Of a stretch of DNA of 64,000 nt, positions 17,620-28,432 are shown in pieces. The translations under genes and the position numbers were made by a program. This DNA comes from Mesorhizobium australicum. Lineage in GTDB: Bacteria > Pseudomonadota > Alphaproteobacteria > Rhizobiales > Rhizobiaceae. The stretch lies in assembly GCF_900177325.1 (NCBI RefSeq), contig NZ_FXBL01000004.1, positions 3,596,001 through 3,660,000 of the forward strand, in the 5' to 3' direction. Positions within the stretch are counted from its first letter, which is position 1. The number at the start of each line of letters is the position of its first letter. A model generated the notes under the pieces. It ran no database searches. It worked only from the letters and a program-made list of their open reading frames with translations, and was not told the DNA's origin.

Positions 17620-17824
17620 GCTTCGACACTCCCCAACGTTTGTCAGAACGGCATCAAACAGGGGTCGCACGAGCTTGGCAAGGCAAATTCTGCACAGACA
17701 TTGATCACCCGCCTCCCATGGTTATTTCATGAGCATTCAACTCCCGGCTGACGCCCCAACGGGCGTGGCTTGACGAATTTGTCGGCAATGGGCCAAGTCC
17801 CTTGCCGTCGCGCGGGAGGGGAAC

Positions 17825-18760
17825 ATGGCTTTCGATAGAACGATCAGCGTCGCCTCGCCGACAGGCGCCACGCTCAACGCCTATGTCCGCAATGCCGAGG
17901 GCACGCCACACGGCGTGGTTCAGATCAACCATGGCCTCGCGGAACACGCCGCGCGCTATGCCCGCTTCGCCGATTTCCTCGCCGCCCGCGGCTTTCATGT
18001 CTATGCGCACGACCATCGCGGCCACGGCGCGACCACCGCCCCGGATGCCCCGCCCCGCATCTTTGCGAAACAGGATGGCGCGGCGAAGGTCGTTGCCGAC
18101 ATCGACGCGATGCACGACCGCATCGCCGCCGACCACCCCGGCCTGCCGGTCATCCTGTACGGCCATTCGATGGGCGGCCTGTCGGGCATGAACCATGCGC
18201 TGAAGCACTCGGGCCGCCTGCATGCGGCAGCGATCTGCAACGCCAACTTCTCCGCCGGCCTGCCCGGCCGCCTCGCCCTGGCGGTGCTCGCCTTCGAGCG
18301 CTTCCGCCTCGGCTCCGACGTGCCCTCGCGCATTCTGCCGAAGCTGACCTTCCAGGCCTGGGCGAAGCAGATCAAGGACCGCCGCACCGAATTCGACTGG
18401 CTGTCGCGTGACCCGGCCGAGGTCGACAAATACGTCGCCGACCCGCTCTGCGGCTGGGACGCCTCTGTGTCGATGTGGAAGGATGTCTTCGACCTGATCT
18501 TCATTGGCGCCGACGACCACAACTATGCCGGCGTCCGCCGCGACCTGCCGCTCTATCTCGTCGGCGGGGAGCGCGACCCCGCGACCGACGGCGGCAAGGC
18601 CGTCCGACATCACGCCGAACGGCTGAAGCGAATGGGCTTTTCGAGTCTGGTTTCAACGATTTACCCGCAGACCCGCCACGAAAGCCTGAACGAGGTGAAC
18701 CGCGACCAGGTGATGGCGGATTTCGCGGCGTGGCTGGAGCGAGTGGTACCCCCACGTTGA
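17825..18760 (+). CDS. Alpha/beta hydrolase, monoacylglycerol lipase/lysophospholipase-like
   Basis: The 311-residue protein has the serine hydrolase layout of the Hydrolase_4 group: VVQINHGLAEHAARYARF with the oxyanion HG, HVYAHDHRGHG, the nucleophile Ser115 in LYGHSMGGLSG, an acidic residue in VGGERDPATDGG and the His in QTRHESLNE. It probably cleaves a carboxyl ester such as a monoacylglycerol or lysophospholipid. There is no signal peptide. It was considered as the missing pcaD, but the sequence is of the lipase kind and it lies far from the pca genes. GGGAGGGG precedes the ATG. Confidence 0.87.
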   Translation: MAFDRTISVASPTGATLNAYVRNAEGTPHGVVQINHGLAEHAARYARFADFLAARGFHVYAHDHRGHGATTAPDAPPRIFAKQDGAAKVVADIDAMHDRIAADHPGLPVILYGHSMGGLSGMNHALKHSGRLHAAAICNANFSAGLPGRLALAVLAFERFRLGSDVPSRILPKLTFQAWAKQIKDRRTEFDWLSRDPAEVDKYVADPLCGWDASVSMWKDVFDLIFIGADDHNYAGVRRDLPLYLVGGERDPATDGGKAVRHHAERLKRMGFSSLVSTIYPQTRHESLNEVNRDQVMADFAAWLERVVPPR

Positions 18761-18762
18761 AA

Positions 18763-18780
18763 AACCCAACTGGATGGGTT
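18763..18780 (+). terminator. Short terminator-like hairpin after the hydrolase gene
   Basis: AACCCA-actgga-TGGGTT begins two bases after the hydrolase stop codon and is preceded by an A-run. The stem is only six pairs and the T-run is short (TTATT), so it is at best a weak terminator. It also lies directly before the DUF4160 start. Confidence 0.3.
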
Positions 18781-18787
18781 ATTGGAT

Positions 18788-19027
18788 ATGATCACCGTTC
18801 TGAGAGAAAGCGGCTTTCGCATCGTCATTTTCCTGAACGACCATCTGCCCGAGCATGTCCACGTGTATGGCGATGGAGAGGCCAGGATCGATCTGGGCGG
18901 AGAGGCTGGCGGCGCGAAAGTCGTATGGTCGTTGGGAATGAAACGGAGCGACGTTCGCCGCGCAGTGTCGATCGTCAATGCGCACCGCGATGATCTCATC
19001 CTTCGCTGGAGGGAGTTGCATGGTTGA
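18788..19027 (+). CDS. DUF4160 domain protein
   Basis: This 79-residue protein matches DUF4160: a short N-terminal strand MITVLRESGFRIVIFLND, the conserved HLPEHVHVYGDGEARIDL with the HVHV core, and a C-terminal helix RRAVSIVNAHRDDLILRW. Its stop overlaps the next gene, a DUF2442 protein, by eight bases. DUF4160 and DUF2442 genes are commonly adjacent in bacteria and have been suggested as a toxin-antitoxin-like pair; this is from memory and unproven. ATG at 18788 is preferred over a TTG two codons upstream. Confidence 0.75.
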   Translation: MITVLRESGFRIVIFLNDHLPEHVHVYGDGEARIDLGGEAGGAKVVWSLGMKRSDVRRAVSIVNAHRDDLILRWRELHG

Positions 19028-19424
19028 AATCACCGATGCTGAAATGATAGCGGCGCAAAGGCGTGGCGCTGAGGCACAACACACTGAACCTCGCGCCATA
19101 TCGGCCCGATATGACCCGAAGCTGAAAAGGGTCATTGTCAAACTCTTGAACGGCTGCGCTTTCGCATTCCCGCCACACCTTGCCCAAGGTCTGGAAACGG
19201 CAACCGACGAACAACTGGCGAAGGTCGAAATACTCGGGGCAGGCTTCGGGCTGCGCTGGGAAGCGCTTGATGTCGATCTGAGCGTGCCAGGCCTGCTCGA
19301 TGGCATCTTCGGAACGAGCAGATGGATGGCTGCGAATGCCGGCCGTACGACATCGGAGGCGAAGGCGGCCGCCGCCAGGGCGAACGGCGCAAGGGGCGGA
19401 CGGCCGCGAAAGGCGGCGTCCTGA
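19020..19424 (+). CDS. DUF2442 domain protein
   Basis: The 134-residue protein carries a DUF2442 core: ARYDPKLKRVIVKLLNGCAFAFPP, a middle helix LAQGLETATDEQLAKVEIL, then LRWEALDVDLSVPGLLDGIFG (about residues 28-98). Its C-terminus (ARANGARGGRPRKAAS) is basic, a tail seen in longer family members and suitable for DNA contact. It overlaps the DUF4160 gene by eight bases and should be co-translated with it. If the pair is a toxin-antitoxin module, this would be the DNA-binding partner; that is a guess. Confidence 0.75.
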   Translation: MVEITDAEMIAAQRRGAEAQHTEPRAISARYDPKLKRVIVKLLNGCAFAFPPHLAQGLETATDEQLAKVEILGAGFGLRWEALDVDLSVPGLLDGIFGTSRWMAANAGRTTSEAKAAAARANGARGGRPRKAAS

Positions 19425-19610
19425 GCATTGAACCGTCCGGTCACAGCCATAGATCAGTCGCACCTGCGCGCCGAGCCTGGCGAAGCTGATCGGCTTCCGC
19501 CACGCGACGTTCCCTGCTCCGCCAGAAGGTGTGCGCCGCGTGGCACAAGGCAAGCCCGTGACATCATTCGCGGCCGCTGCTAGTCAGCCGGCAATCGGAG
19601 TTTCTCACGC

Positions 19611-20795
19611 ATGTCCAAGCCACCGCTCTCCGGCGTCCGCGTCATCGAACTGGCCCGCATCCTCGCCGGCCCCTGGGCCGGACAGGTGCTCACCGACCTC
19701 GGCGCCGACGTGATCAAGGTGGAAAACCCGGACGGCGGCGACGACACCCGCAAATGGGGACCTCCCTTCGTCATGGCTGCGGACGGCACCAACCTGTCGG
19801 CCGCCTACTATCACTCGACCAACCGCGGCAAGCGCTCGATCGAGATCGATTTCACCACGCCCGAGGGCGCCGAGACGCTCAGGAAGCTGATCGCCGATGC
19901 CGACGTGCTGATCGAGAACTTCAAGGTCGGCGGCCTGAAGAAATACGGCTTCGACTACGACAGTGTGAAGGCGCTCAACCCGCGCCTCGTCTACTGCTCG
20001 ATCACCGGCTTCGGCCAGACCGGTCCCTATGCGCCGCGCGCCGGCTACGACTTCATCATCCAGGGCATGTCCGGCATGATGTCGATCACCGGCGAGGCCG
20101 GCCGCGAGCCGCAGAAGGCCGGCGTGGCCATCTCGGACATTTTCACTGGCCTCTATTCCGTCATTGCCATCCAGGCTGCCCTGCGCCATGCGGAGGCAAC
20201 TGGCGAGGGCCAGCACATCGACATGGCGCTCTACGACACGCAGATCTCGGTACTCGGCAACCAGAACCTCAATTATCTCGTCTCCGGCAACGCGCCGATC
20301 CAGATGGGCAACGCCCATATGAACATCGCGCCCTACGAGGTGCTGCCGCTGGCCGACGGACACTTCATCCTCGCGGCGGGTAACGACGGCCAGTTCCAGC
20401 GCTTCTGCAAGGTGGTGGGGCTCGAGAACCTGCCCGCCGATCCCGACTTCGCGACCAATCCGGCGCGCGTGGTCAACCGCGCCCGCCTGCGCGAAAAACT
20501 CATCGCCGCGCTCGCCTCCTGGACCCGCGCCGACCTGCTGCCGAAGCTCGATGCGGCGGCGGTGCCGGCGAGCCCGATCAACAACATTGCCGAGAGCTTC
20601 GCCGACCCGCAGGCGGTCGCGCGCGGTATGCGGATCGACCTCCCCGACGGGCACGGCGAGACGCTGCCCGGCGTGCGCGCGCCGATGCTGTTCTCGGCGA
20701 CCCCGATCGAATACTCTCGCCCCTCGCCGAGGCTCGGAGAGCATACGGCGGAAATCCTGGCTAAGCTCGATCAAAGCAAGGAACACGATAGATGA
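19611..20795 (+). CDS. CaiB/BaiF-family (class III) CoA transferase
   Basis: The 394-residue enzyme has the class III CoA-transferase pattern: GVRVIELARILAGPWAGQVL, LGADVIKVENPDGGDDTR, the block STNRGKRSIEID, and the catalytic Asp176 in VAISDIFTG. Such enzymes move CoA between acids such as formate/oxalate, succinate, carnitine or 2-hydroxy acids. It begins an operon with a LysE exporter (four-base overlap) and a TPP-dependent enzyme. A formyl/oxalyl-type or 2-hydroxyacyl-CoA pathway is possible, but the TPP protein is not a close match to oxalyl-CoA decarboxylase. Confidence 0.9.
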   Translation: MSKPPLSGVRVIELARILAGPWAGQVLTDLGADVIKVENPDGGDDTRKWGPPFVMAADGTNLSAAYYHSTNRGKRSIEIDFTTPEGAETLRKLIADADVLIENFKVGGLKKYGFDYDSVKALNPRLVYCSITGFGQTGPYAPRAGYDFIIQGMSGMMSITGEAGREPQKAGVAISDIFTGLYSVIAIQAALRHAEATGEGQHIDMALYDTQISVLGNQNLNYLVSGNAPIQMGNAHMNIAPYEVLPLADGHFILAAGNDGQFQRFCKVVGLENLPADPDFATNPARVVNRARLREKLIAALASWTRADLLPKLDAAAVPASPINNIAESFADPQAVARGMRIDLPDGHGETLPGVRAPMLFSATPIEYSRPSPRLGEHTAEILAKLDQSKEHDR

Positions 20796-21424
20796 GCGTC
20801 TGGACCCTCTTGGCTTTCTCGGCCGTTGCCTTCATCGCCATCGCCACGCCCGGCCCGACGGTGCTGCTGGCGCTTGCCAACGGGTCACGCTTCGGCTTCC
20901 GCCGCGCCGCGTGGGGCATGGCGGGGGCCGCGACGTCGGACTTCGTTCTCGTCGGCGCCGCGGCAATCGGACTCGGCGCGCTGCTCGCCGCATCCGAGTT
21001 CTGGTTCGGGGTCGTCAAATGGGTCGGTGTTGCCTACCTCGCCTGGCTCGGCATCCAGCTTTTGCGGTCGCACGGCAGCCTCGACCCCGCTGCTCTCGCC
21101 ACGACAGACCAGCTTCGCGGATCTCCGCGCGCGCTGTTCGGAAAGAGCTTCTTCGTCGCGGTGACGAACCCAAAGGGATACCTCTTCGTCTCGGCCTTCC
21201 TGCCGCAATTCGTGTCAGCCTCTGGCCCTCAGCTTCCCCAATATGCGATCCTGGCTATTCTGTTCGCGGCGATCGACGTGGCGGTGATGGCGATGTACGC
21301 GGCCTTCGGCGCCCAGGCAGTGCGCGTGCTGACGCGAGGCGGCCTGGTCTGGCTCGACCGCGCCTGTGGCGGTGCGCTTCTGGCGCTTGCGGGCTCCCTC
21401 GCCTTTTATCGCAAGGCGGCCTGA
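20792..21424 (+). CDS. LysE-family amino-acid exporter
   Basis: This 210-residue protein has about six transmembrane segments and the LysE/RhtB opening: VAFIAIATPGPTVLLALANG, then GFRRAAWGMAGAATSDFVLV and KWVGVAYLAWLGIQLL. VTNPKGYLFVSAFLPQF in the middle is another family block. LysE-type proteins export amino acids or related small molecules across the inner membrane. The ATG overlaps the CoA-transferase stop (ATGA). Inside this operon it may remove a product or an inhibitory analogue; the substrate is unknown. Confidence 0.88.
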   Translation: MSVWTLLAFSAVAFIAIATPGPTVLLALANGSRFGFRRAAWGMAGAATSDFVLVGAAAIGLGALLAASEFWFGVVKWVGVAYLAWLGIQLLRSHGSLDPAALATTDQLRGSPRALFGKSFFVAVTNPKGYLFVSAFLPQFVSASGPQLPQYAILAILFAAIDVAVMAMYAAFGAQAVRVLTRGGLVWLDRACGGALLALAGSLAFYRKAA

Positions 21425-21451
21425 TATCCGAACCGACCTAGAGGACATCGC

Positions 21452-23101
21452 ATGAAGACCGGCGGACAGCTCATCGTCGACTGCCTGGAGGCCAACGGGG
21501 TCGAGCGCATCTATTCGGTGCCGGGCGAAAGCTATCTCGCCGTGCTCGACGCGCTGCATGATTCGAAGATCAGGAACATCGTCTGCCGCCAGGAAGGCGG
21601 GGCCGCGATGATGGCGGATTGCGAAGGCCGCCTGACCGGGAAACCGGGCGTCTGCTTCGTCACCCGCGGCCCTGGAGCCACCAACGCGTCGGCCGGCATC
21701 CACATCTCGCGGCAGGATTCCAATCCAGTCGTCATGTTCGTCGGCCAGGTCGCGCGCGGCAATCTCGAGCGCGAGGCGTTCCAGGAGGTCGACTACCGGG
21801 CCTTCTTCGGCTCGATGGCCAAGTGGGTGGTCGAGATCGACGACGCCTCCCGCATCCCCGAACTCGTTACCCGCGCCTTCGCCGTGGCCACCTCCGGACG
21901 CCCGGGCCCGGTGATCGTCGCCCTGCCGGAAGACATGCTGACCGAGCAGGTGGAGGCGCCGGTGCCCCTGCCCTTCGTGCCGGTCGACAGCGCGCCCGGC
22001 GAGGCGGAGATGGCTGCCACCATCGCCCTGCTGGAAAAGGCCGAGCGGCCCTTCGTCATCCTCGGCGGCACGCGCTGGACGGCTGACGCAGTCAAGGCCA
22101 TGTGCGGCGCGCTGGAGCGATGGAACCTTCCCGCCGGCTGCTCCTTCCGCCGCCAGGCGCTCTGCGATCAGCTTCACGTCTCCTACGCGGGCGACATCGG
22201 CATCGGCATCAACCCGAAGCTCGGCGACTATATCAAGAAGTCGGACCTGATCCTGCTCGTCGGCTGTCGCTTCGGTGAAATGCCGTCCGCCGACTACACA
22301 TTGATGAAGAGCCCCTATCCCGACCAGAAGCTGGTCCACATCTATCCCGACCCGCACGAGCTCGGCCGCGTCTATCGCCCGACCGTCGCGATCAACGCGA
22401 CACCGGCTGCGTTTGCCCATGCCCTGGCCAGGACCGCACCACGGGCCACGCCGGTCTGGGCGAACCGAACTGCCGAGATGCACGAAGACTACCTCGCCTG
22501 GTCGACGCCACCCGCCGACGGACCGGGTCCGGTCAAGATGGGTCCGATCATGGCCTGGCTGGAGGAACACCTGCCGGAGGACGCGATCATCGCCAACGGC
22601 GCCGGCAACTTCGCCACCTGGATACACAGGTTCCACCGCTTCCGTCGCTTCAACTCGCAGGCCGCGCCCACCTCTGGCTCCATGGGCTACGGCGTGCCGG
22701 GCGGCGTCGCCGCCAAGCTGGCGTTTCCCGAGCGAGAGGTCATCGTCTGGGCCGGCGACGGCGACTTCCTGATGAACGGCCAGGAGTTCGCGACGGCGAT
22801 CCAGTATGGCGCACCGGTCATCGTCGTGATCCTCAACAACGGCATCTACGGCACGATCCGCATGCATCAGGAGCGCGAATATCCCGGCCGCGTCTCAGGC
22901 ACCACGCTCCAGAACCCCGACTTCGCGGCCCTCGCCCGCGCCTATGGCGGCCACGGCGAGACAGTGGCCACGACCGACGAATTCGCCCCCGCCTTCGAGC
23001 GGGCCCGCGCCAGCGGCAAGCCCTCGATCATCGAGGTCAAGCTCGATCCTGAAGCGATCACACCGACGCGCACGCTGACGCAGATCCGCGAAGGAAAGTA
23101 G
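21452..23101 (+). CDS. Thiamine diphosphate-dependent enzyme, acetolactate synthase-like
   Basis: The 549-residue enzyme has the three-domain layout of the acetolactate synthase/benzoylformate decarboxylase group. The catalytic Glu is in CRQEGGAAMMADCEG (near residue 49), and the TPP-binding motif is GDGDFLMNGQEFATA followed by VVILNNGIYGTIRMHQ. It should act on a 2-keto acid or a 2-hydroxyacyl-CoA. There is no regulatory small subunit (ilvN) beside it and it lies with a CoA transferase, so it is probably not the biosynthetic IlvB. It follows the LysE gene by 27 bases. The convergent AraC gene ends 38 bases away. Confidence 0.87.
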   Translation: MKTGGQLIVDCLEANGVERIYSVPGESYLAVLDALHDSKIRNIVCRQEGGAAMMADCEGRLTGKPGVCFVTRGPGATNASAGIHISRQDSNPVVMFVGQVARGNLEREAFQEVDYRAFFGSMAKWVVEIDDASRIPELVTRAFAVATSGRPGPVIVALPEDMLTEQVEAPVPLPFVPVDSAPGEAEMAATIALLEKAERPFVILGGTRWTADAVKAMCGALERWNLPAGCSFRRQALCDQLHVSYAGDIGIGINPKLGDYIKKSDLILLVGCRFGEMPSADYTLMKSPYPDQKLVHIYPDPHELGRVYRPTVAINATPAAFAHALARTAPRATPVWANRTAEMHEDYLAWSTPPADGPGPVKMGPIMAWLEEHLPEDAIIANGAGNFATWIHRFHRFRRFNSQAAPTSGSMGYGVPGGVAAKLAFPEREVIVWAGDGDFLMNGQEFATAIQYGAPVIVVILNNGIYGTIRMHQEREYPGRVSGTTLQNPDFAALARAYGGHGETVATTDEFAPAFERARASGKPSIIEVKLDPEAITPTRTLTQIREGK

Positions 23102-23139
23102 GGGACGCGTCTTCTGCCTTCGGTACGCGCCGCGCCGGC

Positions 23140-25298
<2,159 letters not shown>

Positions 25299-25323
25299 AG
25301 GACGACCTATCCGGAGAAAAGCG

Positions 25324-25719
25324 ATGAGCGACAAGGAGAAGAACGAGCGGCTGGCGACAGGCATGAAGACCCGGCGCAGCGTTCTGGGCGACGCCTGGGT
25401 CGACGCCGCGAATGCGCGCCGCACCGAGTTCGATTCCGACTTCCAGGACTACATCACCGGCATGGCCTGGAACGATGTCTGGTCGCGTCCCGGCCTGACG
25501 AAGCGCGAGCGCTCGATGATCACCATCGCGCTGCTGGCCGGCCTTGGCCAGTGGGACGAGGTTGCCATGCACACCCGCGCGACGCTCAACACCGGCGCCA
25601 GCCGCGACGACCTGCGCGAGGTGATGTTCCATGTCGCCGTCTATGCCGGCGTTCCGGCTGCAAACCACGCCATCAAGGTGATGAAGCAGGTCTTCGCCGA
25701 GATCGACGCAAAACCCTGA
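25324..25719 (+). CDS. pcaC: 4-carboxymuconolactone decarboxylase
   Basis: This 131-residue AhpD-like protein matches PcaC, which decarboxylates 4-carboxymuconolactone to 3-oxoadipate enol-lactone. Family blocks are [15 protein letters not shown], the central [27 protein letters not shown] (about residues 40-66) and [18 protein letters not shown] followed by AGVPAANHA. It lacks the fused PcaD lipase domain (PcaL) found in some bacteria. It follows pobA by 25 bases and precedes pcaH by 10, so it is clearly in the operon. Confidence 0.94.
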   Translation: MSDKEKNERLATGMKTRRSVLGDAWVDAANARRTEFDSDFQDYITGMAWNDVWSRPGLTKRERSMITIALLAGLGQWDEVAMHTRATLNTGASRDDLREVMFHVAVYAGVPAANHAIKVMKQVFAEIDAKP

Positions 25720-25729
25720 GGAGGAAGCC

Positions 25730-26470
25730 ATGTCCAACAACCGGCCCGAGACCGGATCCTTCTTCGCCCGCGACCGCGAATGGCATCCGCCAGCATTCAC
25801 GCCCTGGTACAAGACCTCCGTTCTGCGTTCGCCGCAAAAGGCGATGATCTCGCTCGACAACACGATTTCCGAGATCACCGGGCCCGTCTTCGGCCACAAC
25901 ATGCTGGGCGAGCTCGATGACGACCTGATCCACAATTTCGCCAGGCCCGGCGAGAGCGCCATCGGCCAGCGCATCATCGTCTACGGCCGTGTGCTCGACG
26001 AGCGCGGCCGCGGCGTGCCGGGCGCGCTGCTGGAGTTCTGGCAGGCTAATGCCGGTGGGCGTTACCGCCACAAGAAGGAGGGCTACATGGCCCCCCTCGA
26101 CCCGAACTTCGGCGGCTGCGGCCGCACCATCACCGACGAGGACGGTGCCTACGCCTTCCGCACCATCAAGCCCGGCCCTTACCCCTGGCCGAACGGCCCG
26201 AACGACTGGCGTCCCGCCCACATCCACTTCTCGATCTTCGGCCACGGCTTCGCGCAGCGGCTGATCACCCAGATGTATTTCGAAGGCGACCCGCTGATCT
26301 GGAAATGCCCGATCGTGCGCACCATTCCCGACAAGGCGGCGATCGAACAGCTCGTCGCTGCGCTCGACATGGAAGCGACGATCCCGATGGACGCCCGCGC
26401 CTACAAGTTCGACATCGTGCTGCGCGGCCGCCGCTCGACCATGTTCGAGAACCGCCTGGAGGGGAATTGA
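25730..26470 (+). CDS. pcaH: Protocatechuate 3,4-dioxygenase beta subunit
   Basis: This 246-residue subunit carries the non-haem ferric iron ligands of the enzyme that cleaves protocatechuate to 3-carboxy-cis,cis-muconate: Tyr112 in GRYRHK, Tyr151 in GPYPWPN, and His164 and His166 in RPAHIHFS. The length and the N-terminal [18 protein letters not shown] are typical. It forms a hetero-oligomer with the alpha subunit encoded one base downstream. Confidence 0.96.
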   Translation: MSNNRPETGSFFARDREWHPPAFTPWYKTSVLRSPQKAMISLDNTISEITGPVFGHNMLGELDDDLIHNFARPGESAIGQRIIVYGRVLDERGRGVPGALLEFWQANAGGRYRHKKEGYMAPLDPNFGGCGRTITDEDGAYAFRTIKPGPYPWPNGPNDWRPAHIHFSIFGHGFAQRLITQMYFEGDPLIWKCPIVRTIPDKAAIEQLVAALDMEATIPMDARAYKFDIVLRGRRSTMFENRLEGN

Positions 26471-26471
26471 T

Positions 26472-27086
26472 ATGGCCCAGTCGCTCAATCGCCTCAAGGA
26501 ATCCGCCTCGCAGACGGCAGGCCCCTACGTGCATATCGGCCTCACGCCCAACTTCGCCGACATTCCCGGCGTCTATCCCGAGGATCTCGGCATCTCCATG
26601 GTCAACGACAAGACCAGGGGCGAGCGAATCACGGTGAAGGTGCGCGTGATCGACGGCGCCGACACGCCGCTGAAGGACGCGCTGGTCGAGATCTGGCAGG
26701 CGGATGCGGACGGGCTCTACAACTCGCCTTCCGAGATGCGCGGCGCGGCCGACCCGAACTTCCAGGGCTGGGGCCGCAAGGCGACCGACATGACCACCGG
26801 CGAATGCGTCTTCGAGACGATCAAGCCCGGTCGCGTGCCGTTCCGCGACGGTCGCCCGCAGGCCCCTCACATCACGTTCTGGATTGTCGCGCGCGGCATC
26901 AACATCGGCTTGCATACACGGATGTATTTTGCCGACGAGGAGAAGGCCAATGCCGAGGACCCGATTTTCCAGCGCATCGAGCACAAGAATCGCATCCCCA
27001 CGCTGATCGCGCCGCGCGACGGCGACACCTACACTTTCGACATCCGGCTGCAGGGCGAGAAGGAAACCATCTTCTTCGACATCTGA
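26472..27086 (+). CDS. pcaG: Protocatechuate 3,4-dioxygenase alpha subunit
   Basis: The 204-residue protein is the non-iron-binding subunit of the dioxygenase. It has the opening SASQTAGPYVHIGLTPNFA, the VEIWQADADGLYNSP strand and QAPHITFWIVARGINIGL in place of the beta-subunit iron site. It is one base after pcaH and 19 bases before pcaB. The ratio of subunits is presumably set by this close coupling. Confidence 0.95.
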   Translation: MAQSLNRLKESASQTAGPYVHIGLTPNFADIPGVYPEDLGISMVNDKTRGERITVKVRVIDGADTPLKDALVEIWQADADGLYNSPSEMRGAADPNFQGWGRKATDMTTGECVFETIKPGRVPFRDGRPQAPHITFWIVARGINIGLHTRMYFADEEKANAEDPIFQRIEHKNRIPTLIAPRDGDTYTFDIRLQGEKETIFFDI

Positions 27087-27105
27087 GCCCGTGCGATAAG
27101 GCCGC

Positions 27106-28167
27106 ATGACCGTCTCGCCCTTCGACCATCCGATCCTGTCCGGCCTGCTCGGCGATGCCGAGCTTGCCGGCTTCTTCTCGACCGAAGCCGAACTCGACGC
27201 GATGCTGCGCTTTGAGGCGGCCCTCGCCGAGGCCGAGGGCGCGGAGGGCGTCATCCCGCTGGACGCCGCGAAAGCTGTTGCCGCGGTCCTGCCACGGGCA
27301 GCGCTTCATCACGCTGCGCTCCGCGAGGCGACGCGGCGGGACGGCGTGATCGTTCCCGAACTGGTGCGCCAGCTGCGCGCCGCGGTCGGCGAGGAGCTTG
27401 GCAGGCATGTGCATGTCGGAGCGACCAGCCAGGACGTGATCGACACCGGCCTTGCTCTGCGGCTCGCCGAGGTTCTTCCGATCCTTGACACAAGGCTTGC
27501 GGCGGTTGTCGCGACGCTCGACGCGCTCGACACCCGCGACGGCAAAATCAAGACGATGGGGCACACGCGGATGCAGGCCGCGATCCCCGTTCCCGCCTCG
27601 CGCAAGATCCTGAGCTGGCGCGACCCGTTAGCGCGCCATCGCGAGCGCCTTGCCGCCGTGTGCGCCGACGTCGAGATCCTGCATTTCGGCGGCGCGGCCG
27701 GCACGCTCGAAAAGCTCGGCGACAAGGGAGAAGCCGTCGGCCGCCGCCTCGCAGCCTCGCTCGGTCTGGCTTACATCCCCCGCCCCCGCCACACCGAGCG
27801 AGACGGCATCGCGGCGCTGGCCTCCTGGCTGTCCCTGGTCACCGGCAGCCTTGGCAAGATGGGGCAGGACGTGGCGCTGCTGGCGCAGAACGAGGTCGCG
27901 GAGGTGAAGCTCGCGGGCGGCGGTGGATCGTCGGCCATGCCGCACAAAGCCAATCCGGTCGGCGCGGAAGTGCTCGTCACGCTTGCCCGCTTCAACGCCA
28001 CGCTTCTGTCGGGCATGCATCAGGCGCTGGTGCACGAGAACGAGCGCTCGGGCGCGGCCTGGACACTGGAATGGATGCTGCTGCCGCAGATGATCCTTGC
28101 GACGGGCGTCGCCCTGCGGACGGCGGCGACGTTGATCGATGGCCTGACCTTCGTCCGAAAGGGCTGA
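27106..28167 (+). CDS. pcaB: 3-carboxy-cis,cis-muconate cycloisomerase
   Basis: This 353-residue member of the fumarase/aspartase superfamily converts 3-carboxy-cis,cis-muconate to 4-carboxymuconolactone. The superfamily signature GGSSAMPHKANPVGAEVLV is present near residue 270, and VHVGATSQDVIDTGLALRL near residue 105. It is shorter than many PcaB proteins of 440-450 residues, as is common in rhizobia, where the C-terminal domain is reduced. It is the last gene of the pob-pca run. pcaD, which would take the product of PcaC onward, is not adjacent. Confidence 0.93.
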   Translation: MTVSPFDHPILSGLLGDAELAGFFSTEAELDAMLRFEAALAEAEGAEGVIPLDAAKAVAAVLPRAALHHAALREATRRDGVIVPELVRQLRAAVGEELGRHVHVGATSQDVIDTGLALRLAEVLPILDTRLAAVVATLDALDTRDGKIKTMGHTRMQAAIPVPASRKILSWRDPLARHRERLAAVCADVEILHFGGAAGTLEKLGDKGEAVGRRLAASLGLAYIPRPRHTERDGIAALASWLSLVTGSLGKMGQDVALLAQNEVAEVKLAGGGGSSAMPHKANPVGAEVLVTLARFNATLLSGMHQALVHENERSGAAWTLEWMLLPQMILATGVALRTAATLIDGLTFVRKG

Positions 28168-28173
28168 CCGCCC

Positions 28174-28302
28174 TTAGAGCCCTGCCATCCTGAGCAGTCG
28201 GCTCACTTCGGCGATGACCGCATTTGTCATGTGCCAGTTGTTGTACAGCTGCTCGTAGAGAATGTAGAACGTCACGACGACGACGGCGATGACGATGCGC
28301 AT
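28174..28302 (-). CDS. Possible 42-residue small membrane protein
   Basis: A 43-codon frame on the minus strand runs from ATG at 28302 to TAA at 28174. It encodes MRIVIAVVVVTFYILYEQ followed by a hydrophilic helix ending RLLRMAGL. The first 15 residues form one transmembrane segment. GGAG lies about 10 bases upstream of the ATG. It occupies the gap between pcaB and the next importer and has no overlapping gene. Function is unknown. The hydrophobic helix, ribosome-binding site and free position make it plausible. Confidence 0.45.
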   Translation of the reverse strand: MRIVIAVVVVTFYILYEQLYNNWHMTNAVIAEVSRLLRMAGL

Positions 28303-28381
28303 GGGCGGGGTTCTCCGGATTGTAGCGTGGAGCCTATGAACCTTTCCTTGCGCGAGTGTTTCGCTCCGCTCCCGCCAAACG

Positions 28382-28407
28382 AAAAAGGGGCGGTTGCCCG
28401 CCCCTTT
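28382..28407 (-). terminator. Rho-independent terminator of the ABC importer operon
   Basis: Read on the minus strand, AAAGGGGCGG-gcaa-CCGCCCCTTT forms a perfect 10-bp stem with a 4-base loop and runs into TTTTTCGTTT. It lies 26 bases after the stop codon of the substrate-binding gene and ends the operon of 28433-32195. Confidence 0.88.
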
Positions 28408-28432
28408 CGCAGTTCGGACCCGCAGCGGACCG

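Noticed and set aside
17751..17766. Inverted repeat ACGCCC-caac-GGGCGT before the alpha/beta hydrolase
   Set aside because: Only six pairs, GC-rich and without conserved spacing to the start codon, so it is expected by chance in this composition.
17620..17824. Possible thiamine pyrophosphate riboswitch upstream of the first ABC importer
   Set aside because: The binding protein is of the THI5-like type, but none of the conserved TPP-riboswitch segments were found in this 205-base gap.
17825..18760. Alpha/beta hydrolase as the missing pcaD
   Set aside because: It has the monoacylglycerol-lipase pattern and lies about 5 kb from the pca genes, on the far side of another operon and a regulator gene. 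PcaD-type sequence blocks are absent.
21215..22867. Long antisense open frame of about 550 codons opposite the TPP enzyme gene
   Set aside because: It is a GC-rich shadow of the real gene: the sense frame has catalytic motifs, while the antisense translation is low-complexity Arg/Asp/His-rich with no family pattern. Similar shadows occur opposite tamB, ettA and preT.
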